Positions 8,501-17,022 of a stretch of 64,000 nucleotides of DNA are shown here, one piece after another. A model generated the notes under the pieces. It made no database searches, was not told the DNA's origin, and saw nothing but the letters and a program-made list of their open reading frames with translations. Made by a program: the position numbers and the translations under genes. The DNA comes from Opitutaceae bacterium (GTDB lineage: Bacteria; Verrucomicrobiota; Verrucomicrobiia; Opitutales; Opitutaceae): assembly GCA_027482185.1 (NCBI GenBank), contig JAIXWF010000012.1, forward strand, positions 124,001 through 188,000, written 5' to 3'. Positions within the stretch are counted from its first letter, which is position 1; the number at the start of each line of letters is the position of its first letter.

Positions 8501-8849
8501 CGATGCCGCGGAGGTCGACCGACGCGACATCGCCGCGCGCCAGCTGCGGGCCGTTGTTGATCTCGGTGATCGCCGAAATCTCGGCGGCGCCGATCGTCTC
8601 GAAGAGCTCGGCCATCGTGGCCGCGCCGCGGGCCTCGAGCTCGGTGCGCTCGATGACCGAAACGGGCAGGGCCGTCTCGGCGTCGGTGCGGCGGATATTC
8701 GAACCGGTGACGGTGAAGACCTCGAGCTGCACGGGCTGGTCGGCGCCCGGCGCCGGCACCGGCGGCTTGGGCGGGACGGCGGTTTGCGCCGCGGCGGCGG
8801 AGGCGAGGGTCAACAGGGCCAGACGACGGACAGGGTTTTGGATGCGCAT
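5583..8849 (-). CDS. TonB-dependent outer-membrane receptor, probable glycerophosphodiester importer
   Basis: 1088 residues from ATG at 8849 (MRIQNPVRRLALL..., signal peptide ending AAAAQT). A Pro-rich linker leads to LEVFTVTGSNIRR (residues 42-54), the Ton-box region. The plug domain follows (RTELEARGAATMAELFETIG, VDLRGIGSGSTLTLLNGRRM, VDRVEVLRDGASAIYGSDAAAGVVN), then a long barrel ending ARGRQFTMEVSKRF, whose terminal Phe fits outer-membrane insertion. The size and the NGRRMTPHP-type plug are typical of the large receptor class abundant in Opitutaceae. Substrate is inferred from the gene order receptor, GDPD, glpT, glpQ. Divergent from the SorC-type regulator across 112 bases. The extra 38 residues upstream of the chosen ATG lack coding character. 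Confidence 0.9.
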   Translation of the reverse strand: MRIQNPVRRLALLTLASAAAAQTAVPPKPPVPAPGADQPVQLEVFTVTGSNIRRTDAETALPVSVIERTELEARGAATMAELFETIGAAEISAITEINNGPQLARGDVASVDLRGIGSGSTLTLLNGRRMTPHPVSMAENGVPSLAVNINTVPRAMVDRVEVLRDGASAIYGSDAAAGVVNNLVSRNYVGRGVTVKGSMTQHGGANEFNVTAYEGFKRGPLHISVSLDYFHRDALAAHDRDFSKNSDLRANRALPAPWNGIPIPDPASATGALFARDNDFRNANAVNQWGQWQRGFIQADALTFVGSRPTGNVGITTSTTPPAGVATMAADGMFYLWPSAAGVMFKQTAPSTNIDNPEVAAFSNWNKWKMLVPATDRVQFATFIDRPLRNDVHLFGDLLFYRAYSRTGREPVNFKNTDDQGIYLPAANPYNPFGVRFYHPTGQPNADGSPRLTGTPADVSLWTGISPGQNTGGGFKPRETEVVSYAWRVLGGLRGKLGKTWEWESAVVASGAQSHEFEHFQVRESRLRRALARTDATAFNPFPVTFKIQNNQITVDKAFENPAAVVDPLYDDEDRFGRTNLFMWDAKFNGRIGRFLTAGDIGVAAGTEVRYETYSDKRAAYVGLNPPGSGNEFPFLREGDNDFLALSSNVPIDADQTIYAAYVETALPFVTRERRVPLVEALELTLAGRFEHFSIHGQTTKPKASLVWKPASWLKLRGTVAESFRAPNLVQTNITPLRRQISADDPYRFEVTALPADGTAQRTVLRQGNQNLQPEEAKTWLAGFVLEVPKVRGLSFSFDYFKLNQNSVIENVGAGPAIDRDEILLDLATQAELAKGTPIDQIDLGSGTAAYKGSSKVTRKPVTAADRAAFAAYNARQTSNNSRRAPVGEFVSVIDDYLNLSGRDIQGYEFGVQWRAPRTRFGQFTFNSEATHYVLRRSKADELSPVLDELGRNGRTKWRANASVSWRQGPWSAGWFSSYFGSFVDTSAATTLPIYNALGQPDYIQVFNDNGITRYLLRVEPTIRHNAWISYRFERNDSRKWLRGVTVRGGINNVFDQDPELADEQYGYVSGSANPRGRQFTMEVSKRF

Positions 8850-8905
8850 GGGCGAAAGACCGCCAAGGGCTGCGGCGTCGTCCGCTCTTGCGCGAGTAAA
8901 AACTT

Positions 8906-8915
8906 TATGCGCATA
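8906..8915. promoter_or_regulatory. Palindrome in divergent promoter region, candidate operator
   Basis: TATGCGCATA is a perfect 10-bp palindrome within an A/T-rich patch (8898-8922) that stands out in this GC-rich DNA, between the divergent receptor (start 8849) and regulator (start 8962). It could be the operator of the SorC-type regulator or part of a promoter. Nothing more can be read from one site. Confidence 0.4.
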
Positions 8916-8961
8916 TTTATTGGCCCCAGCGTCTCCGAATTGTAACCGATAGGTCACCGGC

Positions 8962-9912
8962 ATGCCGAAAATCTCCGACTACTCCGACGACCTGCTGCGG
9001 ATGGCCGCGTCGCTCTACTACACCGACGGTCTCGGGCAGACGGAGGTGGCCGCGCTGGTCCGCGTCTCGCAGACCAAGATCTCGCGCCTGCTCGCCATCG
9101 CCCGCGAACGCGGGATCGTGCGCATCTCGGTCGAGGCCTACGACCCGCGCCGCCCGCAGCTCGAGCAGCAGCTGTGCGCCCGTTTCGGGCTGACGGCGGC
9201 CGCCGTGATCAAGCTGCCCGAAGGCACCTCCGCCGAGGCCGCCCGCCAGACCGTCGGCCACTACGGCGCGCCCTTCGTCGCCGGACTCATCCCGGCGGCC
9301 GGCGGGATCGCGATCGGCGGCGGCCGCAGCGTGGCCGAGGTCGTGCGGCGTTTCCGCCCGGGCCCGGTCCGCCGGCTGACGGTCGTGCAGGCCATGGGCA
9401 GCATCGATTCGAACATCTCCCCCGTCGACGCCCTCGAGCAGGGCCGCGCCCTCGTGAACCTCTGGGGCGGCGAGTTTCTCACCCTCAGCACCCCGGCCTT
9501 TGTCGCCGACCGCAAGACGCGGGACACGTTTCTCGCCTCCCCCCAGATCAAATCCGTCTGGCAACGCCTGCGCCGCTCCGACGCCGCGCTCGTCGGCGTC
9601 GGCCCGCTGGAAGATTCGGTCTACAGCGAACGCGGCGTGCTCGCGGCGGCGGACGTCGCCCAGCTCCGGGCCGCCGGCGCCGTCGGCGAGATCTGCGGGC
9701 GTTTCTTCGACGCCCGCGGCCGGGAGTGCCAGTCGCGTTGGCGCCACCGCGCGATCGGGATCGAGTTGGAGCACCTGCGCCGGATCCCGCAGGTCATCGG
9801 CGTCGCCGCGGGCACCGCCCGCGCCGCGGCCGTCTCCGGCGCGCTGCGCGGCGGCCTCCTGAAGTCGCTCCTGATCGACGAGGCGGGCGCCCGCGCGTTG
9901 CTCGCCGGCTGA
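8962..9912 (+). CDS. SorC/DeoR-type sugar-phosphate-responsive transcriptional regulator
   Basis: 316 residues. N-terminal HTH at about residues 10-50 (LYYTDGLGQTEVAALVRVSQTKISRLLAIARERGIVRISV) has the SorC-family order of helices; the remainder is the SorC sugar-binding domain (GIAIGGGRSVAEVVR, LTVVQAMGSIDSNISPVDA, DAALVGVGPLEDS, RRIPQVIGVAAG). Family members bind phosphorylated sugars or polyols such as glycerol phosphates, dihydroxyacetone phosphate or hexose phosphates. Divergent from the receptor-GDPD-glpT-glpQ set, so a role in controlling that set in response to glycerol 3-phosphate is plausible but inferred. A weak AGGT lies 9 bases before the ATG, one of the few possible Shine-Dalgarno motifs here. 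The E1 gene begins 58 bases downstream. Confidence 0.88.
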   Translation: MPKISDYSDDLLRMAASLYYTDGLGQTEVAALVRVSQTKISRLLAIARERGIVRISVEAYDPRRPQLEQQLCARFGLTAAAVIKLPEGTSAEAARQTVGHYGAPFVAGLIPAAGGIAIGGGRSVAEVVRRFRPGPVRRLTVVQAMGSIDSNISPVDALEQGRALVNLWGGEFLTLSTPAFVADRKTRDTFLASPQIKSVWQRLRRSDAALVGVGPLEDSVYSERGVLAAADVAQLRAAGAVGEICGRFFDARGRECQSRWRHRAIGIELEHLRRIPQVIGVAAGTARAAAVSGALRGGLLKSLLIDEAGARALLAG

Positions 9913-9970
9913 CGCGAATCTCCCGCCTTGCCCGCCGCGCGGCGGCCCCTCACGTTCCGCGCCAAAGTTC

Positions 9971-12028
9971 ATGGCTTTTCCCTCTCTTCCCCCGGTGCTC
10001 GCGGTCCGCGATGTCCGGCCCGCCGAGCTCGATGCCGGCGGCGCCGACGGCCTCCTCCGCATCTACGCCTGGATGCAGTTCGCGCGCACGGCCGACAATC
10101 GCATCCTCGATCTCTTCCGCCAGGGCCTGATCAAGGGCACCGTGACCGGCGGCCAGGGCAACGAGGGCCTCATTGTGCCCCTCGCGCTGCTTGCCGACAA
10201 AGCGGTCGACGTGGTCTCGTTTTCCCACCGCGGTCTCGGCGGCCACCTCGTCTGGAGCGGCCACCCCTGCGACCACCTCAACCAGTACTTCGCCAACGCC
10301 GGCAGCCCGACGCGGGCCCGCGAAGGCAACATCCACCACGGCGACCCGGCCGCCCGCTCGCTGCCGATGATCAGCCATCTCGGCGCGATGCTCTCCAACG
10401 TCGCCGGCGCCACCGATTCCCAGCGGCGCCTCGGCCGGCCCGCCGTCGGCTTCGGCTTCTTCGGCGACGGCTCGTCCAGCACCGGCGACGTCCACGAAAC
10501 CCTCAACCTCGCCTCGCTCCTGTCGTTGCCGATCCTGTTCGTGATCGAGAACAACGCCTACGCCTACTCCACCCCGACCTGCGAGCAGTTCGCCGCCGGC
10601 ACCGAGCTCTGGAAACGCGCCGCCGGCTACGGCATCGAGGCCTTCGCCCTCGACTGCGGCGACACCGCCCACGTCGCCCGCACGCTCGCCGCCGCGATCG
10701 AAAAAGTCCGCACCACGGGCCGGCCGCTGCTCATCGAGGCCCACACCCTCCGCCTCCGCGGCCACGCCGCCTACGATACCGGCGACTACCTCCGCCCCGG
10801 CGAAGCCGAAGGGTTCTTCGCCCGCGACTCCCTCCCGCGCCTCCGCGCCACCCTCGCCGGCCGCCTCGGCGCCGTGCGGCTCGACGCCGTCGACGCCGAA
10901 CTCGCCGCCTTCCTCGAGGCCTGCGTCTCCGTCTCTCTCGCCACCCCGCGGCCGACGCCCGCGGGCATGGCAGCGGATGTGTTCGCCCCGGTGCCCCCGC
11001 CGCTGCCCTGGGTGCCGTCTTTGCGCTCGGATCGGTCCGCCGCCCCCGCGGCGCCGGAAAACCTCACCGCCGCCCAGGCCCTCAACGTCGGCCTGCGCAA
11101 AATCCTCGCCGAACGTCCGGAGTCCCTCGTCCTCGGCCAGGACATCGGGACCTACGGCGGCGCCTTCAAGGTCACCGAGCACCTGCTCCGCGATTTCGGT
11201 CGTCCCCGGGTTTTCAATACGCCGCTCGCCGAAAGCGCCTGCACCGGCTACGCCATCGGCCTCGCCCTCAACGGCCACCGCCCGATCGAGGAGTTCCAGT
11301 TCGCCGATTTCGCCACCGAGGCCGCGACCCAGATCACGCTCAACGCCGCGACGATGCGTTTCCGCTCCGGCGCGGCCTGCCCGCTCGTCTTCCGCCTCCC
11401 CTGCGGCGGCGGCCTCACCTTCGGCTCCTTCCACTCCCAGGAACTCGAGTCGTTCCTCCTCTCGATGCCCGGCCTCAAGGGCCTCTACCCGAGCACGCCG
11501 CAGGACGCGTTCAACGCCCTGCTCGCCGCCTACGAGGACGACAACCCCGTGATCCTCTTCGAGCACAAGGCGCTCTACCGCCGCGGCCGCGCCCCCGTCG
11601 CCTGGGACCCGGACTACCGCTCGGTCTGGCAGCCGCGCCATGTCCGCCGCGGCGACTTCGCCACCCTCGTCACCTACGGCGAGATGGTCCACGTCGCCAC
11701 GGAAGCCGCCGCGTATTTCGAGAGCGAATACGAGACGGCCTTCGACGTGTTCGACCTGCGCGCCCTCGCCCCGCTCCGTCTGGATGCGATCCGCGCCTCG
11801 CTCGCCCGCACCGGCCGCCTGGTCGTGCTCCACGAGGGCCGCCGCACCCACGGCTTCGGCGCCGAGCTCGTCGCCCGCCTCACCGAGGAAAACTTCGCCG
11901 CCCTCAAGGCCGCACCCCTCCGTATCGCGTCGCTCGATCTCCCCGTGCCCTTTGCGCCGGAACTCGAGGCGGCGTTCCGGCCCGACCGGGAAAAAGTGAT
12001 CGAGGCCGTCTCCGCCTGGATGGGCTGA
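9971..12028 (+). CDS. 2-oxoacid dehydrogenase E1, alpha and beta subunits fused
   Basis: 685 residues. Residues 20-330 are the E1-alpha domain with the thiamine diphosphate motif starting GDGSSSTGDVHE at Gly165 and ending LPILFVIENNAYAYSTP; residues 355-685 are the E1-beta domain (LGQDIGTYGGAFKVTE, FNTPLAESACTGYAIGLAL, IEEFQFADF, GSFHSQELESF, PGLKGLYPSTP). E1 decarboxylates a 2-oxoacid and passes the acyl group to lipoyl-E2. Such fusions are known in Bacteroidetes, Chlamydiae and Verrucomicrobia and are usually annotated branched-chain or unspecified 2-oxoacid dehydrogenases; the substrate cannot be read here. No E2 or E3 gene is in the window, so these must be encoded elsewhere. pdxJ starts 11 bases downstream. 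Confidence 0.9.
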   Translation: MAFPSLPPVLAVRDVRPAELDAGGADGLLRIYAWMQFARTADNRILDLFRQGLIKGTVTGGQGNEGLIVPLALLADKAVDVVSFSHRGLGGHLVWSGHPCDHLNQYFANAGSPTRAREGNIHHGDPAARSLPMISHLGAMLSNVAGATDSQRRLGRPAVGFGFFGDGSSSTGDVHETLNLASLLSLPILFVIENNAYAYSTPTCEQFAAGTELWKRAAGYGIEAFALDCGDTAHVARTLAAAIEKVRTTGRPLLIEAHTLRLRGHAAYDTGDYLRPGEAEGFFARDSLPRLRATLAGRLGAVRLDAVDAELAAFLEACVSVSLATPRPTPAGMAADVFAPVPPPLPWVPSLRSDRSAAPAAPENLTAAQALNVGLRKILAERPESLVLGQDIGTYGGAFKVTEHLLRDFGRPRVFNTPLAESACTGYAIGLALNGHRPIEEFQFADFATEAATQITLNAATMRFRSGAACPLVFRLPCGGGLTFGSFHSQELESFLLSMPGLKGLYPSTPQDAFNALLAAYEDDNPVILFEHKALYRRGRAPVAWDPDYRSVWQPRHVRRGDFATLVTYGEMVHVATEAAAYFESEYETAFDVFDLRALAPLRLDAIRASLARTGRLVVLHEGRRTHGFGAELVARLTEENFAALKAAPLRIASLDLPVPFAPELEAAFRPDREKVIEAVSAWMG

Positions 12029-12039
12029 CCCCGCGCGCC

Positions 12040-12768
12040 GTGACCAAACTTTCCGTCAACATCAACAAGATCGCCCTCCTGCGGAACTCCCGCGGCCGCG
12101 ATTTCCCCAGCGTCTCCTGGTTCGCCGAACGCTGCCTGCGCCTCGGTGCCCACGGCATCACGCTCCACCCCCGCCCCGACCAGCGCCACGCGCGCTACTC
12201 CGATGTCGCCGCGCTCCGGGAACTCACCGCGCGCTTCCCCGGCACCGAGCTCAATGTCGAGGGCTACCCGACGCCCGAGTTTCTCGATGTCGTAATCGCC
12301 GGCCGCGCCGACCAGTGCACGCTCGTGCCCGACGCTCCCGGCCAACTCACCTCCGACCACGGCTGGGATCTGGTCCGCGAGGCCGACCGGCTCCGGCCGA
12401 TCCTTGCCCGCCTCCGCGCCGCCGGCGTCCGTTCCAGTTTGTTCGTCGACTACGATCAAGCGGACCTCGGCCGCGCCCGCGAGCTCGGCGCCGACCGCGT
12501 CGAACTTTACACGGAACCCTACGCCGTCCACTTCGGCGGTCCGGACCAAAACCGCATCCGCGACGGCTTCGCCCGCGCCGCCGCCGCCGCCCAGGCCGCG
12601 GGTCTCGGCGTGAATGCCGGCCACGATCTCAACCTGCAAAACCTCGCCGACTTCGTCTCCATTCCCGGCATCCTCGAGGTTTCCATCGGCCACGCGCTCG
12701 TCGTCGAGTGCCTCGAGTTCGGCGTCGACCGCACCATCGGCGACTACCTGCGGATCGTGAACGCATGA
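12040..12768 (+). CDS. pdxJ: Pyridoxine 5'-phosphate synthase PdxJ
   Basis: 242 residues from a GTG ([18 protein letters not shown]...). PdxJ condenses 1-deoxyxylulose 5-phosphate with 3-amino-2-oxopropyl phosphate, the last ring-forming step of vitamin B6 synthesis; the partner PdxA is encoded at 34417-35334. Family landmarks: [28 protein letters not shown] (Glu of the active site), [20 protein letters not shown] and [15 protein letters not shown]. The GTG sits 11 bases after the E1 stop, and length fits the family (about 243). The much longer open frame upstream of this start is a shadow of the E1 gene. The stop overlaps the kdsC start (ATGA), so pdxJ is translationally linked to the LPS genes. 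Confidence 0.94.
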   Translation: MTKLSVNINKIALLRNSRGRDFPSVSWFAERCLRLGAHGITLHPRPDQRHARYSDVAALRELTARFPGTELNVEGYPTPEFLDVVIAGRADQCTLVPDAPGQLTSDHGWDLVREADRLRPILARLRAAGVRSSLFVDYDQADLGRARELGADRVELYTEPYAVHFGGPDQNRIRDGFARAAAAAQAAGLGVNAGHDLNLQNLADFVSIPGILEVSIGHALVVECLEFGVDRTIGDYLRIVNA

Positions 12769-13283
12769 CCGCGCCCAAGCCACCGGTCGCCGCGGCACGC
12801 TGGGCCGAAATCCGGCTCTTCGCCATGGACGTCGACGGCGTCCTGACCGACGGCACGGTGTTGATTTCCTCCGACGGCACCGAGGCGAAATCGTTTTCCA
12901 TCCTCGACGGCATGGGCCTGCGGCGGCTCGCCGACGCCGGCATCGTCACCGCCTGGATCAGCGGCCGCCCCTCGCAGGCCACGACCGCGCGCGCGAACGA
13001 ACTCAAGATTCCGCATCTCATCCAGGGCCGCACCGACAAACTTGCCGCGCTCCAGGAGCTCGCCGCCCGGCTGGGTTTCGGGGCCGCGCAGTGCGCCTAC
13101 ATGGGGGACGACGTCATCGACACGGCGGCGATCGCGTGGGCCGGCGTCGGCATCGCGCCCCCGGAAGCCATGCCCTCGACCCTCGCGGCCGCCGCCTATG
13201 TGACCGCTCGTCCCGCCGGCCGCGGCGCCGTCCGCGAAGTGTGTGAACACCTGCTCGCCGCCCGGGTCCCACCGGCGCAGTGA
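12765..13283 (+). CDS. kdsC: 3-deoxy-D-manno-octulosonate 8-phosphate phosphatase KdsC
   Basis: 172 residues, the usual length of this HAD phosphatase. It removes phosphate from Kdo 8-phosphate, giving Kdo for the LPS core. HAD motifs: FAMDVDGVLTDG (nucleophile Asp and acid/base Asp), ISGRPS (motif II) and MGDDVIDTAA (motif IV); the KdsC-type lack of a cap domain and tetrameric size class fit. ATGA overlap with pdxJ upstream; lptC starts 2 bases after its stop. Gene order kdsC, lptC, lptA, lptB matches that of many proteobacteria. Confidence 0.92.
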   Translation: MTAPKPPVAAARWAEIRLFAMDVDGVLTDGTVLISSDGTEAKSFSILDGMGLRRLADAGIVTAWISGRPSQATTARANELKIPHLIQGRTDKLAALQELAARLGFGAAQCAYMGDDVIDTAAIAWAGVGIAPPEAMPSTLAAAAYVTARPAGRGAVREVCEHLLAARVPPAQ

Positions 13284-13285
13284 TT

Positions 13286-13774
13286 ATGCCGTTTCCGTTT
13301 CCACGTTGCTCGGCCCTTCTTCGCCTCGCCGCCTTGGCCGCGCTCGCGTGGACCTCGGGCGGCAGGCTCCTTAGCCAGCCGGCGACCAAGCCCGATCCCG
13401 CCGGCGAACGCGTTTCCGCTCCGGCCTTCAATTGGGTGCTGCCGCTGTTCACCGACAAAGAAGGATTTCGCTCGATGACCCTTCGCGGTTCGGAAGTCCG
13501 GCCCATCGGCCGCAACATCGCCGTGACCGATCTCAGCATCACGACCTTCTCCGGCGACGCCGCCGCGCGGGTCGACAGCATCTTGCTCAGCCCGACCGCG
13601 ATCTTCTTTCCCAAGGAGAACCGCGCCGCCGGCGAAAAGTCCGTCCGCTTCATCCGCGGCGACATCGAGATCAACGGCTCCGACTGGATCTACGACCATG
13701 CGGCAAAAAAGCTTTCGCTCCGCCGCGAGGTCCGCGTCACGTTCCAAGCCCAACTCAACGACATCCTGAAATGA
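13286..13774 (+). CDS. lptC: LPS export bitopic protein LptC (putative)
   Basis: 162 residues from ATG at 13286 with an N-terminal hydrophobic segment (LLRLAALAALAWTSG) that could be a membrane anchor or signal. The rest is a beta-rich periplasmic domain (FTDKEGFRSMTLRGSEVRP, IAVTDLSITTFSGD, SILLSPTAIFFPKENRA, EINGSDWIYDHAAKKLSLR) with the repeated strand pattern of LptC/LptA beta-jellyroll domains. LptC couples the LptBFG transporter to LptA in the periplasm. Sequence divergence from proteobacterial LptC is high and the call rests mainly on position between kdsC and lptA-lptB. Its stop overlaps the lptA start (ATGA). A GTG six bases upstream is a possible alternative start. Confidence 0.72.
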   Translation: MPFPFPRCSALLRLAALAALAWTSGGRLLSQPATKPDPAGERVSAPAFNWVLPLFTDKEGFRSMTLRGSEVRPIGRNIAVTDLSITTFSGDAAARVDSILLSPTAIFFPKENRAAGEKSVRFIRGDIEINGSDWIYDHAAKKLSLRREVRVTFQAQLNDILK

Positions 13775-14432
13775 TCGCCGCCGCCCCGCGCCTCCTCGCC
13801 CTCCTCCTGTGCGCGCTGCCGCCGGCCCGGGCCGCCGAATCCGCCGCGGCCAAGCCGCCCGCGACCCCGCCGGTGCCGACCGAGATCCTCAGCGGCGCCG
13901 CCGAAGCGGTCAGCACCGAGAAGGAGACGACGTTCACCTTCAGCAACGGCGTCACCGTCACCGGCACGAACCTGCAGATGACCTGCCGCGAACTCGTCGT
14001 CGTGGCGCTGCGCTCCGGCGACGCCGCCGCGACCCTCGGCAAACAGGAAAACTTCAAATCCCTCGTCGCCACCGGCGGCGTCCGCATCATCCAGAACGAC
14101 CGCGAGGCCCTGGCCGAGAAAGCGGAGATCTTTCCCGGCGAAGACATGGTCGTCCTCTCCGGCAATCCCGTGATCCGCGGCACCAAGGACCAATGGGAGC
14201 AATCCGGCGTCGGCCAGCGCCTCGTCCTTTACCGCGGCCAGCGCCGCGCCGTCTTCGCGGGCCCCGAAGGCACCCGCAACCGTCTCCTGCTCCCGCCGCT
14301 CAAGGACCTCGGCTACGACAAGGAAAAGCCCAAGCCCGGCGAGTCGGCTCCCGCCTCCGCCCCGGCACCCGCCGCCCCGGCGCCTGAATCGCCCGCGCCG
14401 GTCATCACGTTGCCGATCGCGACCCCGCCGAA

Positions 14433-14436
<4 letters not shown>
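13771..14436 (+). CDS. lptA: LPS transport periplasmic protein LptA (OstA-like)
   Basis: 221 residues with a signal peptide (LLALLLCALPPARA). Residues about 35-170 form an OstA-like beta-jellyroll domain (TTFTFSNGVTVTGTNLQMTCRELVV, LVATGGVRIIQNDREALAEKAEIFP, VVLSGNPVIRGTKDQWEQSG), the LptA fold that bridges LPS across the periplasm. The C-terminal 45 residues are Ala/Pro-rich low complexity. ATGA overlaps link it to lptC upstream and lptB downstream. Position and repeated strand pattern make LptA the best call; a second OstA-domain protein without bridge function is the alternative. Confidence 0.82.
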
Positions 14437-15170
<734 letters not shown>

Positions 15171-15183
15171 CCCGCCCCGCCCC

Positions 15184-16182
15184 ATGCAAAAAGCCGTCCA
15201 CGGAATCACGGTCGCCCACTTCTTCGATTCGCACCGCGAGAAACTGAAAATGGAACTGGTGGTCGGCCAGAAGGGCATGAACCGCCTGATCCACGAGGGC
15301 ACGATCAACCGTCCCGCCCTCGCCCTCACCGGCTTCTTCAAATATTTCGCGAACAAACGCATCCAGGTCGTCGGCGCCGCCGAGATGGCCTACCTCAAGA
15401 CGCTCTCGCAGCGGACTCAGATCGAGATCCTCCAGAAGATGGTGAAGCGGAACATCCCCTGCATCATCCTCACGCGGAATTACAATGCCACGCACCCGAT
15501 GCTGGCCGTCGCCGAGGAGATGAACCTGCCGCTCATCCGGACGCCGATGATCACGAAGAATTTCGTGAACCTCGCCACGCTCGCGATCGACAACGAGTTC
15601 GCGCCCCAGGGCACCGAACACGCCACCACCCTCGACGTGAAGGGCGTCGGCGTCATGCTCCGCGGCGACTCCGGCGTCGGCAAAAGCGAATGCGCCCTCG
15701 CGCTCATCGAGCGCGGCCACTCCCTCGTCGCCGACGACCTCACGATCATCAAGCTTCTCGACGAGCGCGAACTCATCGCCTCCAGCAGCAAGCTCAACTT
15801 CGGCTACATGGAATGCCGCGGCATCGGCATCATCAACATCGGCGAAATGTTCGGCGTGAAGAGCGTGCGCCTCGACAAACGCATCGACCTCGTCGTTTCC
15901 CTGAAGGAATGGACGCCCGATGTCATCGAGGAGCGCACCGGCCTCGAGGAAAACCACTACGAGATCCTCGGCATGCGCATCCCCCACATCGAGATCTACG
16001 TGCGCCCCGGCCGCGACATCGCCCGCCTCGTCGAGGTCGCCGCGCTCACCCAGGCCCTCAAGAAAATGGGCCACGATCCCGCCCGCGATTTCAACGACCG
16101 CCTCATCGCCCACATGAAGGAGCAGGACTCCCAACCCAAGCCGACCAAGATCCGGCCGGTTCAGCTCGGCGAATCCACCTGA
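15184..16182 (+). CDS. hprK: HPr kinase/phosphorylase HprK
   Basis: 332 residues. HprK phosphorylates and dephosphorylates a seryl residue of HPr, a regulatory step in carbon control. The Walker A GDSGVGKSECALAL, the following VADD, and the HprK signature YMECRGIGIINIGEMFG are intact, as is the RPGRDIARLVEVAA C-terminal block. N-terminal domain at residues 1-130 (LALTGFFKYFANKRIQVVGAAEMAYL) is the MurF-like lobe. It starts 13 bases after lptB, so it is in the LPS operon; hprK near lpt genes also occurs in proteobacteria, where ptsN and rpoN lie between, but these are absent here. No HPr or PTS gene is in the window. The start is preceded by CCCGCCCCGCCCC, no Shine-Dalgarno. Confidence 0.95.
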   Translation: MQKAVHGITVAHFFDSHREKLKMELVVGQKGMNRLIHEGTINRPALALTGFFKYFANKRIQVVGAAEMAYLKTLSQRTQIEILQKMVKRNIPCIILTRNYNATHPMLAVAEEMNLPLIRTPMITKNFVNLATLAIDNEFAPQGTEHATTLDVKGVGVMLRGDSGVGKSECALALIERGHSLVADDLTIIKLLDERELIASSSKLNFGYMECRGIGIINIGEMFGVKSVRLDKRIDLVVSLKEWTPDVIEERTGLEENHYEILGMRIPHIEIYVRPGRDIARLVEVAALTQALKKMGHDPARDFNDRLIAHMKEQDSQPKPTKIRPVQLGEST

Positions 16183-16252
16183 CGGCGGCGGATCGGACGG
16201 ACCGAGCGACAAGATTCTTGCGTCAAGGGGCGCCGGGGTCTGTCTCTCGTCC

Positions 16253-16999
16253 ATGTCTTCGACCCCGCTCCGGGCCGATGGTCGCCGTCCCGACCAGCTT
16301 CGCCCGGTTACCTTCGAGCCCAATATCGCTCCCTACGCGACCGGCTCGGTTCTCGTTTCCTTTGGTCAGACGCGCGTCATTTGCGCCGCGATGATCGAAC
16401 CCAACGTCCCGACGTGGATGAAACAGCAGAAAGTGCCCGGCGGCTGGCTCACCGCCGAGTATTCGATGCTCCCTTACTCGACGCTCGAACGTAAACCGCG
16501 CGATATCTCCCGCGGCAAACTCGACGGCCGCACCGTCGAGATCCAACGCCTCATCGGCCGCTCCCTCCGCGCCGTCGTCGATCTGCAGAAACTCGGCCAG
16601 AACACGCTCTGGGTCGACTGCGACGTCCTCCAGGCCGACGGCGGCACCCGCACGGCCGCCATCACCGGCGCCTACCTCGCCGCCCGGCTCGCCGTCCAGA
16701 AATTGATCGACGCCCGCAAGCTGCCCGAAAACCCCATCGCCGATTCCGTCGCCGCTGTCAGCGTCGGCTCCTGCGGCGGCCGCGAACTGCTCGACCTCGC
16801 CTACACCGAGGACAAAGACGCCGAGGTCGACTTCAACCTCGTCATGACCGGCCGGGGCCAGTTCGTCGAAGTGCAGGCCTCCGGCGAGGAAGCGACCTTC
16901 TCGCAGGAGCAACTCAACAGCCTCGTCGCCCTCGGCCAAAAGGGCCTCAAGGAACTGACGGCGCTGCAGGCGAGCTTCCTCGCGCGGCAATTGCTTTGA
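16253..16999 (+). CDS. rph: Ribonuclease PH
   Basis: 248 residues, slightly longer than the usual 238. Phosphorolytic 3'-5' exoribonuclease that trims tRNA 3' ends. Landmarks: R-ADGRRPDQLRPVTFEPN, GSVLVSFGQTRVICAAMIEPNVP, GWLTAEYSMLPYSTLERKPRD, GRTVEIQRLIGRSLRAVVDL, LWVDCDVLQADGGTRTAAITGAYLA and the C-terminal EVQASGEEATFSQEQL. The start is the first ATG giving the conserved N-terminus. It is 70 bases after hprK; the gap includes a GC-rich palindromic patch but no clear terminator. Confidence 0.95.
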   Translation: MSSTPLRADGRRPDQLRPVTFEPNIAPYATGSVLVSFGQTRVICAAMIEPNVPTWMKQQKVPGGWLTAEYSMLPYSTLERKPRDISRGKLDGRTVEIQRLIGRSLRAVVDLQKLGQNTLWVDCDVLQADGGTRTAAITGAYLAARLAVQKLIDARKLPENPIADSVAAVSVGSCGGRELLDLAYTEDKDAEVDFNLVMTGRGQFVEVQASGEEATFSQEQLNSLVALGQKGLKELTALQASFLARQLL

Positions 17000-17022
17000 G
17001 CCGCGGTCCGACCGGACTCGCG

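Noticed and set aside
5655..8945. 1096-residue plus-strand frame opposite the receptor gene
   Set aside because: High-GC antisense frame with no signal, motif or start, opposite a clear receptor.
9928..12768. 946-residue frame with Arg/Pro-rich upstream part before pdxJ
   Set aside because: Only the last 242 residues are real (pdxJ from GTG 12040); the rest is a frame-shifted reading of the E1 gene.
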